Shown here in pieces: positions 1-8,434 of a DNA stretch of 53,019 nucleotides. The number at the start of each line of letters is the position of its first letter. Positions within the stretch are counted from its first letter, which is position 1. The stretch lies in NCBI GenBank assembly GCA_023254175.1, contig JALQYJ010000112.1, forward strand, positions 1 to 53,019. Direction: 5' to 3'. The stretch is from Runella sp. Its GTDB lineage: Bacteria; Bacteroidota; Bacteroidia; Cytophagales; Spirosomataceae. The notes under the pieces are model-generated. The model saw only the letters and a program-made list of their open reading frames with translations, was not told the origin of the DNA and ran no database searches. The position numbers were made by a program, and so were the translations under genes.

Positions 1-157
1 CCTCAAAACTGATTGTATTGAGTAAGTCAACCAAACCCCTTTCCACTTTTCGCTGTGCTAACAGCTTAATTTCCTGCGCATCACGCATTGAAAGAGAGTC
101 TTGAGCGAGAAGTGGTATCGTATTTAAAATTAAGGTCAAAAAAAGTAAACTTCTCAT
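1..157 (-). CDS. Secreted protein, N-terminal part only (runs off the window)
   Basis: An ATG at 157 opens a frame that stays open to the window edge, giving 52 residues. The first 18 or so are a clear signal peptide (MRSLLFLTLILNTIPLLAQ), followed by an acidic/basic helical stretch containing KLLAQRKVERGLVDLL. I do not recognise the family. It lies 58 bases downstream of the NlpC/P60 lipoprotein gene on the same strand and is probably the next member of the envelope gene run. The frame is too short for a functional call; export through Sec is the only inference. Confidence 0.6.
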   Translation of the reverse strand, partial: MRSLLFLTLILNTIPLLAQDSLSMRDAQEIKLLAQRKVERGLVDLLNTISFE

Positions 158-215
158 CGTAGATTATTCATTTTAAAGTGACACTGGGGATGCTTCAACT
201 GGCTTTGAAACCTTA

Positions 216-1724
216 TTATTGAATTTTCGTCACTTTTTTAGTTTCGGTATCATATTCCCAAATTGGTCTTACGGAAGAGGGGGTCATCGTACCTGTTGCC
301 TTGAACAATACTTCGGGCTTTTTATCGTTCACGAGCAATATTTCGTAATTTGAAGTTGTATTACTGCTTCTACCACAAGACTCATAATAATTGACCCAAA
401 AACGATATTTACCTGTCGGAGACGGTTTATCTAGTGGCCAAAAAATATTTTCATTGGGACCATTTGGACAATTCGTGCAAAAACAGTCGACGTCTAGTTG
501 CCCCTGGGTCGCATTATCTAATTTATTTCGATAATAAATCTCAAAGCCAGCTGGCGTACGCACGTGTAAATCTAAATCTACGTTTTGGTCATTTGTAAAA
601 CGTAAGTTAAAACGAGGGTTTCCTTCGTTACCTATCAATGCCGATAGTCGAATAACACTAATAGGATTGGCACCTCCCTTGTAATCACTGATAAATTTCA
701 GTGCTTTGGCTCGCACCCCTCTCCCTTCACACGCATAATTAGATTGACAATCCCCTCTTGTGATATTATCACATGAAAGCATAAGTTTTAAATTAGTTGG
801 GTCGGGATTAGCAATTCCATTGGATTGAAAAATACCTAATTGTTTATCTGCTTTTTGAAAGACGATTCCAATATGATTCCATTTGGGTTTACCATCTTTA
901 CCTTTTCCCTCCCAAAAAACAATATCTCCAGGCTTCAAACCAAGTGTTTGCCAAGTAGAAGCAGTATATTTAGTAGCACCTAACGTATTTTTAACAAAGT
1001 CAACTTTAATACTATCTAAGGTTTTATTACTTTCCAATACCTTCTCCCAATACGTTTTACTATACATACCAGCTACATTAGTATTAGGAATCTTAAAACC
1101 AGCTTGCTGAAAAACATTAATTATAAATCCAGAACAATCAAGACCATAAATAGCTGCATCTAAACAGGTACCACCCATGTCTGAAGGTGGAGGTAAACGT
1201 TCTTGCCACTTCCGTTGCCCATACGAGTAGCCTAAGCCATAGGGTTGTTTGGGGCTATAAATACGACGGCCATCGACTGTAAAGTAGTCTTTGTTTTTGT
1301 ACAAATCAGTAACCATTGTTTGAGCATCATTATCCCAAAGAGCTGTGGAGGTAATATTAGTCAGTTTATGTGCCTGAATAAATAACAATACCTGTGCAAA
1401 AAGTACTTTTTTTACTAATGAAACATCATTCAGGCTGGCACTCAATCTTGCCCCCTTCAATGCCTTATCAAATTCACCTTGGAATTCAGGGTTATCTTTT
1501 AAAAATTCTTTGATGGTAGCTCCATTACTTAGTAAAAGATCATCTAGCGTTACAGCTATATTCGGAGCTGATGCCAGATAATCTTGAAATTCACGGTCTG
1601 GATCATCACCTTCGGTTACTTGGAGAGGGGTTGGAACTGTCACATCCATAGTTTTTTTACATCCTTCTATAAGTAACGCTGTAAGAAAAATACCAATAAG
1701 GCTGATTATATTTACTTTTTTCAT
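216..1724 (-). CDS. NlpC/P60-family lipoprotein with C-terminal DUF2135-like domain
   Basis: This 502-residue lipoprotein has a signal with lipobox Cys22 (LLIEGC). The middle region looks like an NlpC/P60 cysteine peptidase: DCSGF at 196-200 with candidate nucleophile Cys197, GDIVFW at 266-271, and candidate His284 in KWNHIG. Family members cut peptidoglycan stem peptides or related amide bonds. Residues about 372-490 (VDLDLHV, then DVDCFC, then a W/Y-rich end with a PTGKYRFWVNYY-type strand) resemble DUF2135, the YfaP-type beta domain. The Cys-rich loop around 414-419 could hold disulfides. It sits 33 bases after the barrel gene at 1758 on the same strand. The peptidase call is good; the substrate is unknown. 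Confidence 0.75.
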   Translation of the reverse strand: MKKVNIISLIGIFLTALLIEGCKKTMDVTVPTPLQVTEGDDPDREFQDYLASAPNIAVTLDDLLLSNGATIKEFLKDNPEFQGEFDKALKGARLSASLNDVSLVKKVLFAQVLLFIQAHKLTNITSTALWDNDAQTMVTDLYKNKDYFTVDGRRIYSPKQPYGLGYSYGQRKWQERLPPPSDMGGTCLDAAIYGLDCSGFIINVFQQAGFKIPNTNVAGMYSKTYWEKVLESNKTLDSIKVDFVKNTLGATKYTASTWQTLGLKPGDIVFWEGKGKDGKPKWNHIGIVFQKADKQLGIFQSNGIANPDPTNLKLMLSCDNITRGDCQSNYACEGRGVRAKALKFISDYKGGANPISVIRLSALIGNEGNPRFNLRFTNDQNVDLDLHVRTPAGFEIYYRNKLDNATQGQLDVDCFCTNCPNGPNENIFWPLDKPSPTGKYRFWVNYYESCGRSSNTTSNYEILLVNDKKPEVLFKATGTMTPSSVRPIWEYDTETKKVTKIQ

Positions 1725-1757
1725 TTTTTCAATATTTTAGAGATTCTATCAATAAGA

Positions 1758-2975
1758 TTACTTTCCAAAGCCAATGGCAATCCTTGCACCTACGAAACTG
1801 AGTGGTGATACGTTTTTAAACTCATTCAAATCTTGAATGATGAGTGTTGTATAGTAAGCACTTATTTGTAAAGACAAGTTTTTAAGGCGAGCATCGTAAC
1901 CTATTTCACCTTTGTAACCTAATTTATTACCTTTGAAATTTAAAAAAGGAGTAGTTGTTTCTGTTACTGGATCAAAATCAATTCCTTGTTCTTGATAAAT
2001 AGTGTATGTAGCTTGAGGCGAAATATAGAATCCTTTAAGAGGATAAATTTTTAACCCCGCAGTAATCGGAATAAGTTTGATGAGGTTATTTCGTCTCAAT
2101 AATAGATTTTGAGAAACAGAATCTTTAAAATTACGCTCTATCTCCCATTGGAGTATCCCGCCAGAAGCAGTCACGGCAAGCCAAGGTTTGATATGAGCAG
2201 TCAAAGATGCACTTGCGCCTACCCCTACACCCATACCAATACCATCTTGCTCATTAACCCATTCTTTGTCTCCGATGACATAAGCTACTTCTGGCCCTAC
2301 TGTGAAGCTAAAGCGTCGTTTGGATGTTTTATCAACTTTCACACTAGGTGTTTTAGACTCTTTTTTAACCACTACTTCTTGTTTTGGTTTAGTAAGTGCG
2401 GGTTTGCTTGTGGGCTTTTTACTTGTCCCTTTCGATTTATTTGTTTTTCCCTTCTCTGTACGAGCCATCTCCGTAGGCTTAGCGCTGATTTTCGCAAAGC
2501 TCTCTATTTCTCCATTCTCATATTCGATTTTTTGGATTTTATCGCGTGAGAGTTCATACACAGGGCTATTGGGTGCAGCTCCAGCACGACGGTATTCTAT
2601 GTTTTTTTCAGTAACCTTCGTGATACTTCCTTCTACGATTGTTTTATTTTTAAGAAAAATACGGTCGGTAGAAGTTGTTGTTACTACCTTTTGCGGTGTG
2701 TCAGGAGGCATGGCAACTTGGCGAGGCTCATTGAACAGCTCAGTGTCACCATTAGAAAAAACCACTTTCCAAACTTGTGCTTTGTTAATACGCTGAAGCT
2801 GTTTTTTCTGGTTGTCGCTTGGTAGAAAATATGTAATATCATTTTCCCCAATTTCGTCCACAAAAACCGAAAGTGACGTTTGATCTAGCCTGTAAATTAA
2901 ATCGGGACGAGTCTGAGCTAATCCGGTAGCCCACCCTCCCAAAAATAGCAGAAAATACAGTAGAAAATGGCGCAT
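1758..2975 (-). CDS. Outer-membrane beta-barrel protein with two N-terminal beta modules
   Basis: The 405-residue product has a signal peptide (about 1-20, ending GLAQ). Two copies of a short beta-rich module follow: residues 25-82 (YRLD, ENDITYFLP, KVVFSNGD) and 104-160 (IFLKNKTIVEGSI, KNIEYRR, KIEYENGEIE). A Lys/Ser/Thr-rich basic linker spans about 165-221. From 222 to the end alternating strands (for example FTVGPEVAYVIGD) finish in ARIAIGFGK, as expected for an outer-membrane barrel. The first module is very similar to the one in the gene at 4244. The gap to the M43 protease gene upstream is one base, so co-translation is likely. The function is unknown. Confidence 0.65.
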   Translation of the reverse strand: MRHFLLYFLLFLGGWATGLAQTRPDLIYRLDQTSLSVFVDEIGENDITYFLPSDNQKKQLQRINKAQVWKVVFSNGDTELFNEPRQVAMPPDTPQKVVTTTSTDRIFLKNKTIVEGSITKVTEKNIEYRRAGAAPNSPVYELSRDKIQKIEYENGEIESFAKISAKPTEMARTEKGKTNKSKGTSKKPTSKPALTKPKQEVVVKKESKTPSVKVDKTSKRRFSFTVGPEVAYVIGDKEWVNEQDGIGMGVGVGASASLTAHIKPWLAVTASGGILQWEIERNFKDSVSQNLLLRRNNLIKLIPITAGLKIYPLKGFYISPQATYTIYQEQGIDFDPVTETTTPFLNFKGNKLGYKGEIGYDARLKNLSLQISAYYTTLIIQDLNEFKNVSPLSFVGARIAIGFGK

Positions 2976-2976
2976 A

Positions 2977-4239
2977 TTATTGAGTGTTAAAATGTTTCTT
3001 TTTGGTTTTCAAATGTCCGAAGCAAACCACAGGTGGTGTATATTGGTAGTCATCGGGTTTTTGTACATACGGGCTAGTAAGACGTCCGTTGGGGGCACCG
3101 TTAAAAGGTGTAGGAAGCCACCAACCATAACTAATAACATGCCTCACACGCAGACGTTGATCACGGGTAAAAGAATTTTCGTATGAATAATCGTAATCCA
3201 TAAAATTGGTACTCAGGTAAGAAATTCCATTACATGAAGTGCGATTTTGTTGAAGTGAGCGAATATTGGTTTCATAAGCATTACGATCGTAATAGGGAGT
3301 ATCGGCACAGTAGTCAGGGTCGTTGGTTGTACACCCGTTGAAAGTATCCAAGTTGCCGTCGAAGACATGTTCTAGCCCTAATACATGTCCTACTTCATGA
3401 GCGAGTAGAGGGATATAGTTTGTGTGCTTGACATTAAGAAATACCCCAAGCGGAAGTGGAGGGGTTCCACCCGAAGAGCGCAGTTCTAATCCTGCCAATG
3501 CTTTTGACACAAAAGGGAAGTATGCCCAACTGGCATTTTGATAGCTCCCCGTAATTTTCATTACCCAGATATTGAGATAGCGTGTAGGCTCCCAAAATGA
3601 GTTCCATGCTTCGCTAGTGGCTTGTTGGCTGGTAAATTCCGAACGAGTAGCGCTGACAATATCCAAGCCTTTGGTAGTAAGTATCCTACCAGTGGGATCT
3701 TTTTCGGCTGCATAAAACTCTACGTAGCAGTCGGCACTATTCACATCTTTGGGATCATTGCCTAAGCGCCATCTATTCCGAAATGAAGCTGTAATTCCAT
3801 TGAGAAGGTTGGTGATTTGGGCTTGCGTCAGAGCAGTATTAACGGTATGAAATATAACAGGCACCTTAATAATTGGATAAACCCCTGGAGGCAATACTGT
3901 GACTACAATAGTATTGGTCATTTTGTTGCCAATTCCAGCTTTAATTTGATAGTTACCCTGCGTAACGGCACGGAAGATATCTACCCCCATTTGTTGATTA
4001 TTCGCATAAAAAACCAGTGCTTCTTTAGGGATATCTACAGCTTTATTAAATCCATCTTTGACTGTTAATAGGGGGCTTAAATTGAGGGATTCACCAATCA
4101 CCATTTCTTTGAAAACCGGCTCGGCCAGTGTAAATTTTTCGATACCCTTGAAACGATAAAATTCTTCCAAAGGCTGTTCGGATTCATTACAGCTAATAAC
4201 AACTAGAGCAGCAATTAATGAAAATACAAAACGCCTCAT
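2977..4239 (-). CDS. M43 (pappalysin/cytophagalysin-type) metalloprotease lipoprotein
   Basis: The 420-residue protein has a lipoprotein signal (Cys17 in VVISC), a beta region at about 39-115 that may be Ig-like, and a zinc metalloprotease domain. The extended metzincin zinc site HEVGHVLGLEH is at 281-291, with Glu282 as catalytic base. NFMDY at 345-349 supplies the Met-turn. Cysteines at 303, 311 and 335 fit the disulfide pattern of family M43. Such enzymes are secreted or surface peptidases. It is packed between two barrel genes with gaps of 1 and 4 bases, so it probably works at the outer membrane with them. The family call is strong; the substrate is unknown. Confidence 0.85.
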   Translation of the reverse strand: MRRFVFSLIAALVVISCNESEQPLEEFYRFKGIEKFTLAEPVFKEMVIGESLNLSPLLTVKDGFNKAVDIPKEALVFYANNQQMGVDIFRAVTQGNYQIKAGIGNKMTNTIVVTVLPPGVYPIIKVPVIFHTVNTALTQAQITNLLNGITASFRNRWRLGNDPKDVNSADCYVEFYAAEKDPTGRILTTKGLDIVSATRSEFTSQQATSEAWNSFWEPTRYLNIWVMKITGSYQNASWAYFPFVSKALAGLELRSSGGTPPLPLGVFLNVKHTNYIPLLAHEVGHVLGLEHVFDGNLDTFNGCTTNDPDYCADTPYYDRNAYETNIRSLQQNRTSCNGISYLSTNFMDYDYSYENSFTRDQRLRVRHVISYGWWLPTPFNGAPNGRLTSPYVQKPDDYQYTPPVVCFGHLKTKKKHFNTQ

Positions 4240-4243
4240 TTAA

Positions 4244-5152
4244 CTAAAAGGTTAAAAAAATAGCTAAATTAATTCCATGATTTTTTATGACTGTTTGCTC
4301 CATTAATGGTACCAGTCCATAGGAGTATCGCAGTTCGAGTAGGGGGGCATTCTGACTATAAAGCCCTACCAAAGCCTTGATACCATAATCGGGGGACTTT
4401 TTAAATAATTGCTCTGTTTTATCATCATCTTTCAGGGCATCATCACCAATAGCGTATCGAGAGGTTATATTTAATAAGTAGGCATAATACCCCCCTATAC
4501 CTCCTGCTACATTAAGCCTGTTTGAACCTGTCTTCAGAATGATGGGAAAAAAATTGGCTTGTATGTACTCCAAACGATTTTCACTTTTAATGCGCAAGGA
4601 ATTGTCCGTAAATATTTCCCTTGCACCTTTTGTAGCATAGGCTAATTCAAAGCGCATTTGATAATATCGCCACGACAGGAGGCTAGCAGCCGCTCCAATA
4701 TCCCAGTTAAACATAGGTTGTTGAGGAAACAGAAAAAGTTCACTTCGGTAAAAAGAGGACATCACTAAACTACCGAATATACTGACGTATTTTTGGGGAC
4801 GTTGGCGATGTTGAATAGGCGTTTTTTCCGTTTGCTCTTCTTGCAATAAAGGAGAAATTACCTCTTCCGAAACTGGTATTTGGGGGCGACTTTGTTGTGA
4901 TAGAGCGTTGATTTCTTCGACATCACCATTGGAAAATACTAGTTTCCAGACCTCATGCTTACGTATTTTCTGTGGTTTTTTTTGTATATCATTAGGTAAG
5001 AAATAAATGATTTCGTTGTCTCCTACTTCATCAATAACTACTTCTAGAAAGGTTTTATCTAAACGATAAATACAATCCTTTTTCTGTTGTGCTAATGTCT
5101 GTAGACCAAACCCTACTAAAAACAGGCTTAATAAAAAACTCCTGACATTCAT
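4244..5152 (-). CDS. Outer-membrane beta-barrel protein with one N-terminal beta module
   Basis: This 302-residue protein has a signal peptide (about 1-21, ending TLAQ). Residues 27-82 (CIYRLDKTFLEVVIDEVGD, IIYFLPND, KLVFSNGD) are a near copy of the first module of the 405-residue barrel protein at 1758. A short Gln/Pro-rich linker leads to an aromatic, strand-rich barrel from about 115 to the terminal NLAIFLTF. It sits 4 bases from the M43 protease and 4 from the OmpA gene. The two module-barrel proteins flanking the protease look like a duplication with divergence of the barrel. No enzymatic function is visible. Confidence 0.65.
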   Translation of the reverse strand: MNVRSFLLSLFLVGFGLQTLAQQKKDCIYRLDKTFLEVVIDEVGDNEIIYFLPNDIQKKPQKIRKHEVWKLVFSNGDVEEINALSQQSRPQIPVSEEVISPLLQEEQTEKTPIQHRQRPQKYVSIFGSLVMSSFYRSELFLFPQQPMFNWDIGAAASLLSWRYYQMRFELAYATKGAREIFTDNSLRIKSENRLEYIQANFFPIILKTGSNRLNVAGGIGGYYAYLLNITSRYAIGDDALKDDDKTEQLFKKSPDYGIKALVGLYSQNAPLLELRYSYGLVPLMEQTVIKNHGINLAIFLTF

Positions 5153-5156
5153 AATT

Positions 5157-6419
5157 TTAAGGCTTAGGGTTTGTAAGAAATAAAATTTCTACGCGGCGAT
5201 TTTTTTCCCTGTTTATCTCAGTATCATTAGGAGCAGCAGCTACTTGACTTCCCATTCCTTTCCAATTCATTTGCGATGACATTACCCCTTTTTCAATTAA
5301 ATAATTGAAAACAACTTTAGCACGGAACTCAGACAAAACCTGGTTAAGCTGTGCGTTACCAATATTATCGGTATGCCCTACTACTAAAATCTTTTGAGAT
5401 GGTTTTGTTACAAGCCATCTAGCTAGTGTATCCAATTGAGATTGGACAGTGGGTAGAAGTATATAATCACTTTGGTTGAAATACAACGTATGAAACGTTT
5501 TAGAAACAGATGATCTGGATATTACTTGTCCGTTGAAACCTCTACTAATTTCAATGTTTCTCAAAATTTCAAACCCACTATCATTAGCGGCGAGGGTCGC
5601 AAGTTGGTAATGACCTTCTGAAACAAATTGGTAATATTGATTTGCTGTATGCCTGTGCAACATGATACGCTTAGAAGTAGGAGCGGCCATGAGCCAATAG
5701 GTTTCGTTTGTATCGGTAGAAGTTAGGGCAAAAACCGTCAAATCTCTGACAAGTCGAATTACATACGTACGTTGTTGATTGTCTAAATATTCTAAAATTA
5801 AATTACCCTTGTACGGCTGATATCCTTTGGCACTAACCTCTATAGCAATAATATCGGGTTCGTCAAAACGTACTTCAAATCCAGACTGTTGAGGTTGAAT
5901 TTGGGAACATCTCTTTTCAGAGTTTTGAGTATAAAACAAACAAATGGACGATTCTATAGACTGCTCTGTAATAGCATCTATAACTTTAAATAGCCGGGTA
6001 GCAAATTTCTGCGATTGTAGTGGTACAGAAGCCGAAATCTCTACATGCTTTTGTTCTTGTTGAAAAAAGGGAATATCAATTGCTTGCTGAACAATAGGTG
6101 TCAATAAAATTGGAACAAAAAAACGGGTATTGTAGAGTCCCTCACGTTTAGGAGAAATAGGCATTGATATAGTACGATACCCCGCTGCAGTAACTATCAT
6201 TGTCACTGCCTCACAGGGGAGATTTATGTCATATGTCCCATTCATAAATGTAATTTCTGTGATGGTCTGATGTGTGTTTGTTTTTAAAAACACTTGTACA
6301 TTTTTAATTGCCTCTTGATTAACAACATTGGTAATCGTACCATATAACTGCACATAACCAGCAGACTGCCCCAAGCATGGGACAAGGATATGTATGAGTC
6401 CAAGTATCAAGTGTCCCAT
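5157..6419 (-). CDS. OmpA-family protein with carboxypeptidase-regulatory-like N-terminal domain
   Basis: I chose the ATG at 6419, giving 420 residues that start with a signal peptide (MGHLILGLIHILVPCLGQ). An upstream in-frame GTG at 6458 would overlap the preceding gene by 20 bases and spoil the signal. After the signal comes a CarboxypepD_reg-like beta sandwich (YGTITNVVNQEAIKNVQVFL). A central region has no family I recognise. A C-terminal OmpA peptidoglycan-binding domain covers the last 105 residues or so (VVGHTDNIGN, then NREKNRRVEILF). Such proteins tie the outer membrane or a surface complex to the cell wall. It is closely spaced with its neighbours. Confidence 0.75.
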   Translation of the reverse strand: MGHLILGLIHILVPCLGQSAGYVQLYGTITNVVNQEAIKNVQVFLKTNTHQTITEITFMNGTYDINLPCEAVTMIVTAAGYRTISMPISPKREGLYNTRFFVPILLTPIVQQAIDIPFFQQEQKHVEISASVPLQSQKFATRLFKVIDAITEQSIESSICLFYTQNSEKRCSQIQPQQSGFEVRFDEPDIIAIEVSAKGYQPYKGNLILEYLDNQQRTYVIRLVRDLTVFALTSTDTNETYWLMAAPTSKRIMLHRHTANQYYQFVSEGHYQLATLAANDSGFEILRNIEISRGFNGQVISRSSVSKTFHTLYFNQSDYILLPTVQSQLDTLARWLVTKPSQKILVVGHTDNIGNAQLNQVLSEFRAKVVFNYLIEKGVMSSQMNWKGMGSQVAAAPNDTEINREKNRRVEILFLTNPKP

Positions 6420-6438
6420 TAGTAGAGGCCTGCGCGTA

Positions 6439-7566
6439 TTATTTATCCATTGCCACACCTATGTTTCCAAGTAAAACTTCCCAGTTGAGTTGTTGTTGCC
6501 CTTCTACTGATTTTTGATAAGACTGCAATTTGACTTTAACACTTTTTCGAGTAACGTCACTGTAGAGTATGTCGTCATTGTTGGCGCCATAACCTGTAAA
6601 AGTCTGTGTACCTGATATCATGCCATAATAATTTCCATCATCGGCTTGGGTCAATTCACTCACGTAGTTGACTTCGTGCCATTCAATTTTAGTAGAATTG
6701 TAGGGTAATAATTTGAGTCGGTTTAGGTATTCTCGGATGGGATAAGTTCTAATACCTGACCAATTGACCGATGTAACCTGAATCGTTGCATTAGGCAAGA
6801 ATAATTGTGCAGCTATATCAATAGCCTTATCCTTTTCGTCGGACTCTAGCGATTTGTCGGTAATTATATTTAGGTATTGTACAAATTCATCGACACGTCT
6901 CAAGCTTTTTTCTCGATAACTCAACAGTTCTGATTCATCCAAGGCAGGTTTTCTACGATTAATTGGACTCTGAACTGGTTTGGTTTTCTGCTCTATTACG
7001 GGACTAGACGACGCTACTGGTGCAGGTTCGTTTTTGAGGCGTTCTATTTCGGCTGTAGCCTGCTGTAGCACAGATATAACTTCATTGACAGGTAATATTA
7101 ATTCATGCCGACCATCACGATAAATAAGAGCGGCGAGTTCGTTTTTATTGACCGACCCTGATACCCCACGCGATGTTTTGTAATTGATAATTTCATCACT
7201 AGCGTATGAAATTTGTCCCACAATTACTTTCAGAGGATTACTTTTAATAAGTATATCATGCGCGTGAAAAGGTTTATTATAAAATGTCTTAATCTGTTGA
7301 TTAGCTAGTACTGAATCAGAATTCAGCTCTGCAATTACGAGATAGTCGCCCATTGCATTGAAGACAAGCAGGACATTTTCTCTGCGAAAAGAACGCTTAA
7401 TAGCTCGGTCACCTTTAAGTTCGGTATATTTGACAGTTTCCTCGGTAGCCTCAGTCAACTTAAAAGGAAAACTGTTGCCATTGGCTAAATAAATAGCCTC
7501 CTGGCAATAAGCTTGGTAGAATACTACCAAAAAGAATATACATAGGATTAATGGTCGTTTTTGCAT
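6439..7566 (-). CDS. Secreted protein with two beta modules and a possible NTF2-like C-terminal domain
   Basis: The ATG at 7566 gives 375 residues with a standard signal peptide (MQKRPLILCIFFLVVFYQ, ending YCQ). The longer frame would begin at a TTG and put nine residues before it. Two segments match the beta module of the neighbouring proteins: IYLANGNSFPFKL with ETVKYTEL, and ILIKSNPLKVIVGQI with EIINYKTSRG. The C-terminal 165 residues have helix followed by curved-sheet character (VDEFVQYLNII, LFLPNATIQV, YYGMISGTQTF). This recalls NTF2-like folds, but that is only an impression. A 158-base gap separates it from the VWA gene, so it may have its own promoter. Confidence 0.55.
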   Translation of the reverse strand: MQKRPLILCIFFLVVFYQAYCQEAIYLANGNSFPFKLTEATEETVKYTELKGDRAIKRSFRRENVLLVFNAMGDYLVIAELNSDSVLANQQIKTFYNKPFHAHDILIKSNPLKVIVGQISYASDEIINYKTSRGVSGSVNKNELAALIYRDGRHELILPVNEVISVLQQATAEIERLKNEPAPVASSSPVIEQKTKPVQSPINRRKPALDESELLSYREKSLRRVDEFVQYLNIITDKSLESDEKDKAIDIAAQLFLPNATIQVTSVNWSGIRTYPIREYLNRLKLLPYNSTKIEWHEVNYVSELTQADDGNYYGMISGTQTFTGYGANNDDILYSDVTRKSVKVKLQSYQKSVEGQQQLNWEVLLGNIGVAMDK

Positions 7567-7724
7567 AATCGCAGGTGTAAAAATATGATTCAAAATTCCA
7601 ATTTGCCCTAAAATTCGAGTCCCCCCTTTTTTTACGTATTTAAGAACCTGATTAAATTAGTTACATATTACGTTTTCAAATGAGCAGTATAGAGAAACGA
7701 AAGCCCCCTTTTGACAGCATTACA

Positions 7725-8414
7725 TTAAAGTTGAAGAATAATGACAGGATAAAATTTAGTTGTAGGGCAAATACTTTTTGCTTTATTTAAAACATCGACA
7801 TCGGAATGATCAGTACCAGACCCTGTCTTAGGAGGAGCATCACCCATCACAATAATGATGTCTGGAGCATTACAGTCTTTCCACGTCATTTCATCCAATG
7901 CTTTCCACAAGGCATCATAAACAGACTCAGGGGTATCTCCCCCACCAGTTACACGGATATTGTTAATAAAATCGCGTATGGCGTTATAATCTTCAGTTAG
8001 CTCATAGCTACTATACCAGTTGGCACCGTCAGAACGATTGTCGCCGTAGGCAACGCCGCCTAAGCGACAACCTTTAGGAAGACAGTCGATGATACTGTTG
8101 ATGTTTTCTTTCACGAAATCAATATCATCGCTCATTGAACCCGTTTTGTCCACTACGAAGAGGATTTCGCTGCCTTTGCGGGCTTGCGATACAAGTCGAC
8201 AGATGGTTTCAGTAATTTCGGATACATCCAATATAAGGTTACAGGCTGCACCGTCGTTTTCGGTTAGTCCGCTAAAAGATTTGATTAGTTGCTCTTGGCT
8301 TACGGTTACAGTACGCGTTTGTGTATTAGGGACGAGCTGTTCAAAGTTTTTACAACCCGCAAAAAGCAGGATAAGCGTACTATAAATGATGATACATAAG
8401 AGTTTTGATTTCAT
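7725..8414 (-). CDS. von Willebrand factor A domain lipoprotein
   Basis: This 229-residue lipoprotein has a lipobox at LLFAGC (Cys21). A VWA domain follows from about residue 82. The metal-ion-dependent adhesion site is visible: D89-x-T-G-S93 in VVDKTGSMSDD, Thr161 in GGGDTPES, and Asp192 in MGDAPP. VWA domains bind protein partners through a divalent metal. The frame stops soon after the last strand (KFYPVIILQL), so the usual final helix of the fold is missing or very short. Cysteines at 59, 72, 111, 116, 181 and 216 suggest disulfides in an exported protein. It lies 20 bases downstream of the OmpA/barrel gene. Confidence 0.8.
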   Translation of the reverse strand: MKSKLLCIIIYSTLILLFAGCKNFEQLVPNTQTRTVTVSQEQLIKSFSGLTENDGAACNLILDVSEITETICRLVSQARKGSEILFVVDKTGSMSDDIDFVKENINSIIDCLPKGCRLGGVAYGDNRSDGANWYSSYELTEDYNAIRDFINNIRVTGGGDTPESVYDALWKALDEMTWKDCNAPDIIIVMGDAPPKTGSGTDHSDVDVLNKAKSICPTTKFYPVIILQL

Positions 8415-8434
8415 GAATTTTATTTGTTTTAAGA

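Noticed and set aside
2109-2796. Plus-strand frames of 146 and 164 residues opposite the barrel gene at 1758
   Set aside because: They are antisense to a gene with signal peptide, repeated module and barrel, have Phe/Cys-rich shadow composition, and no start context.
5157-6458. Extended GTG start for the OmpA gene
   Set aside because: It overlaps the preceding gene by 20 bases and puts 13 residues before a clean signal peptide; the ATG at 6419 is better.
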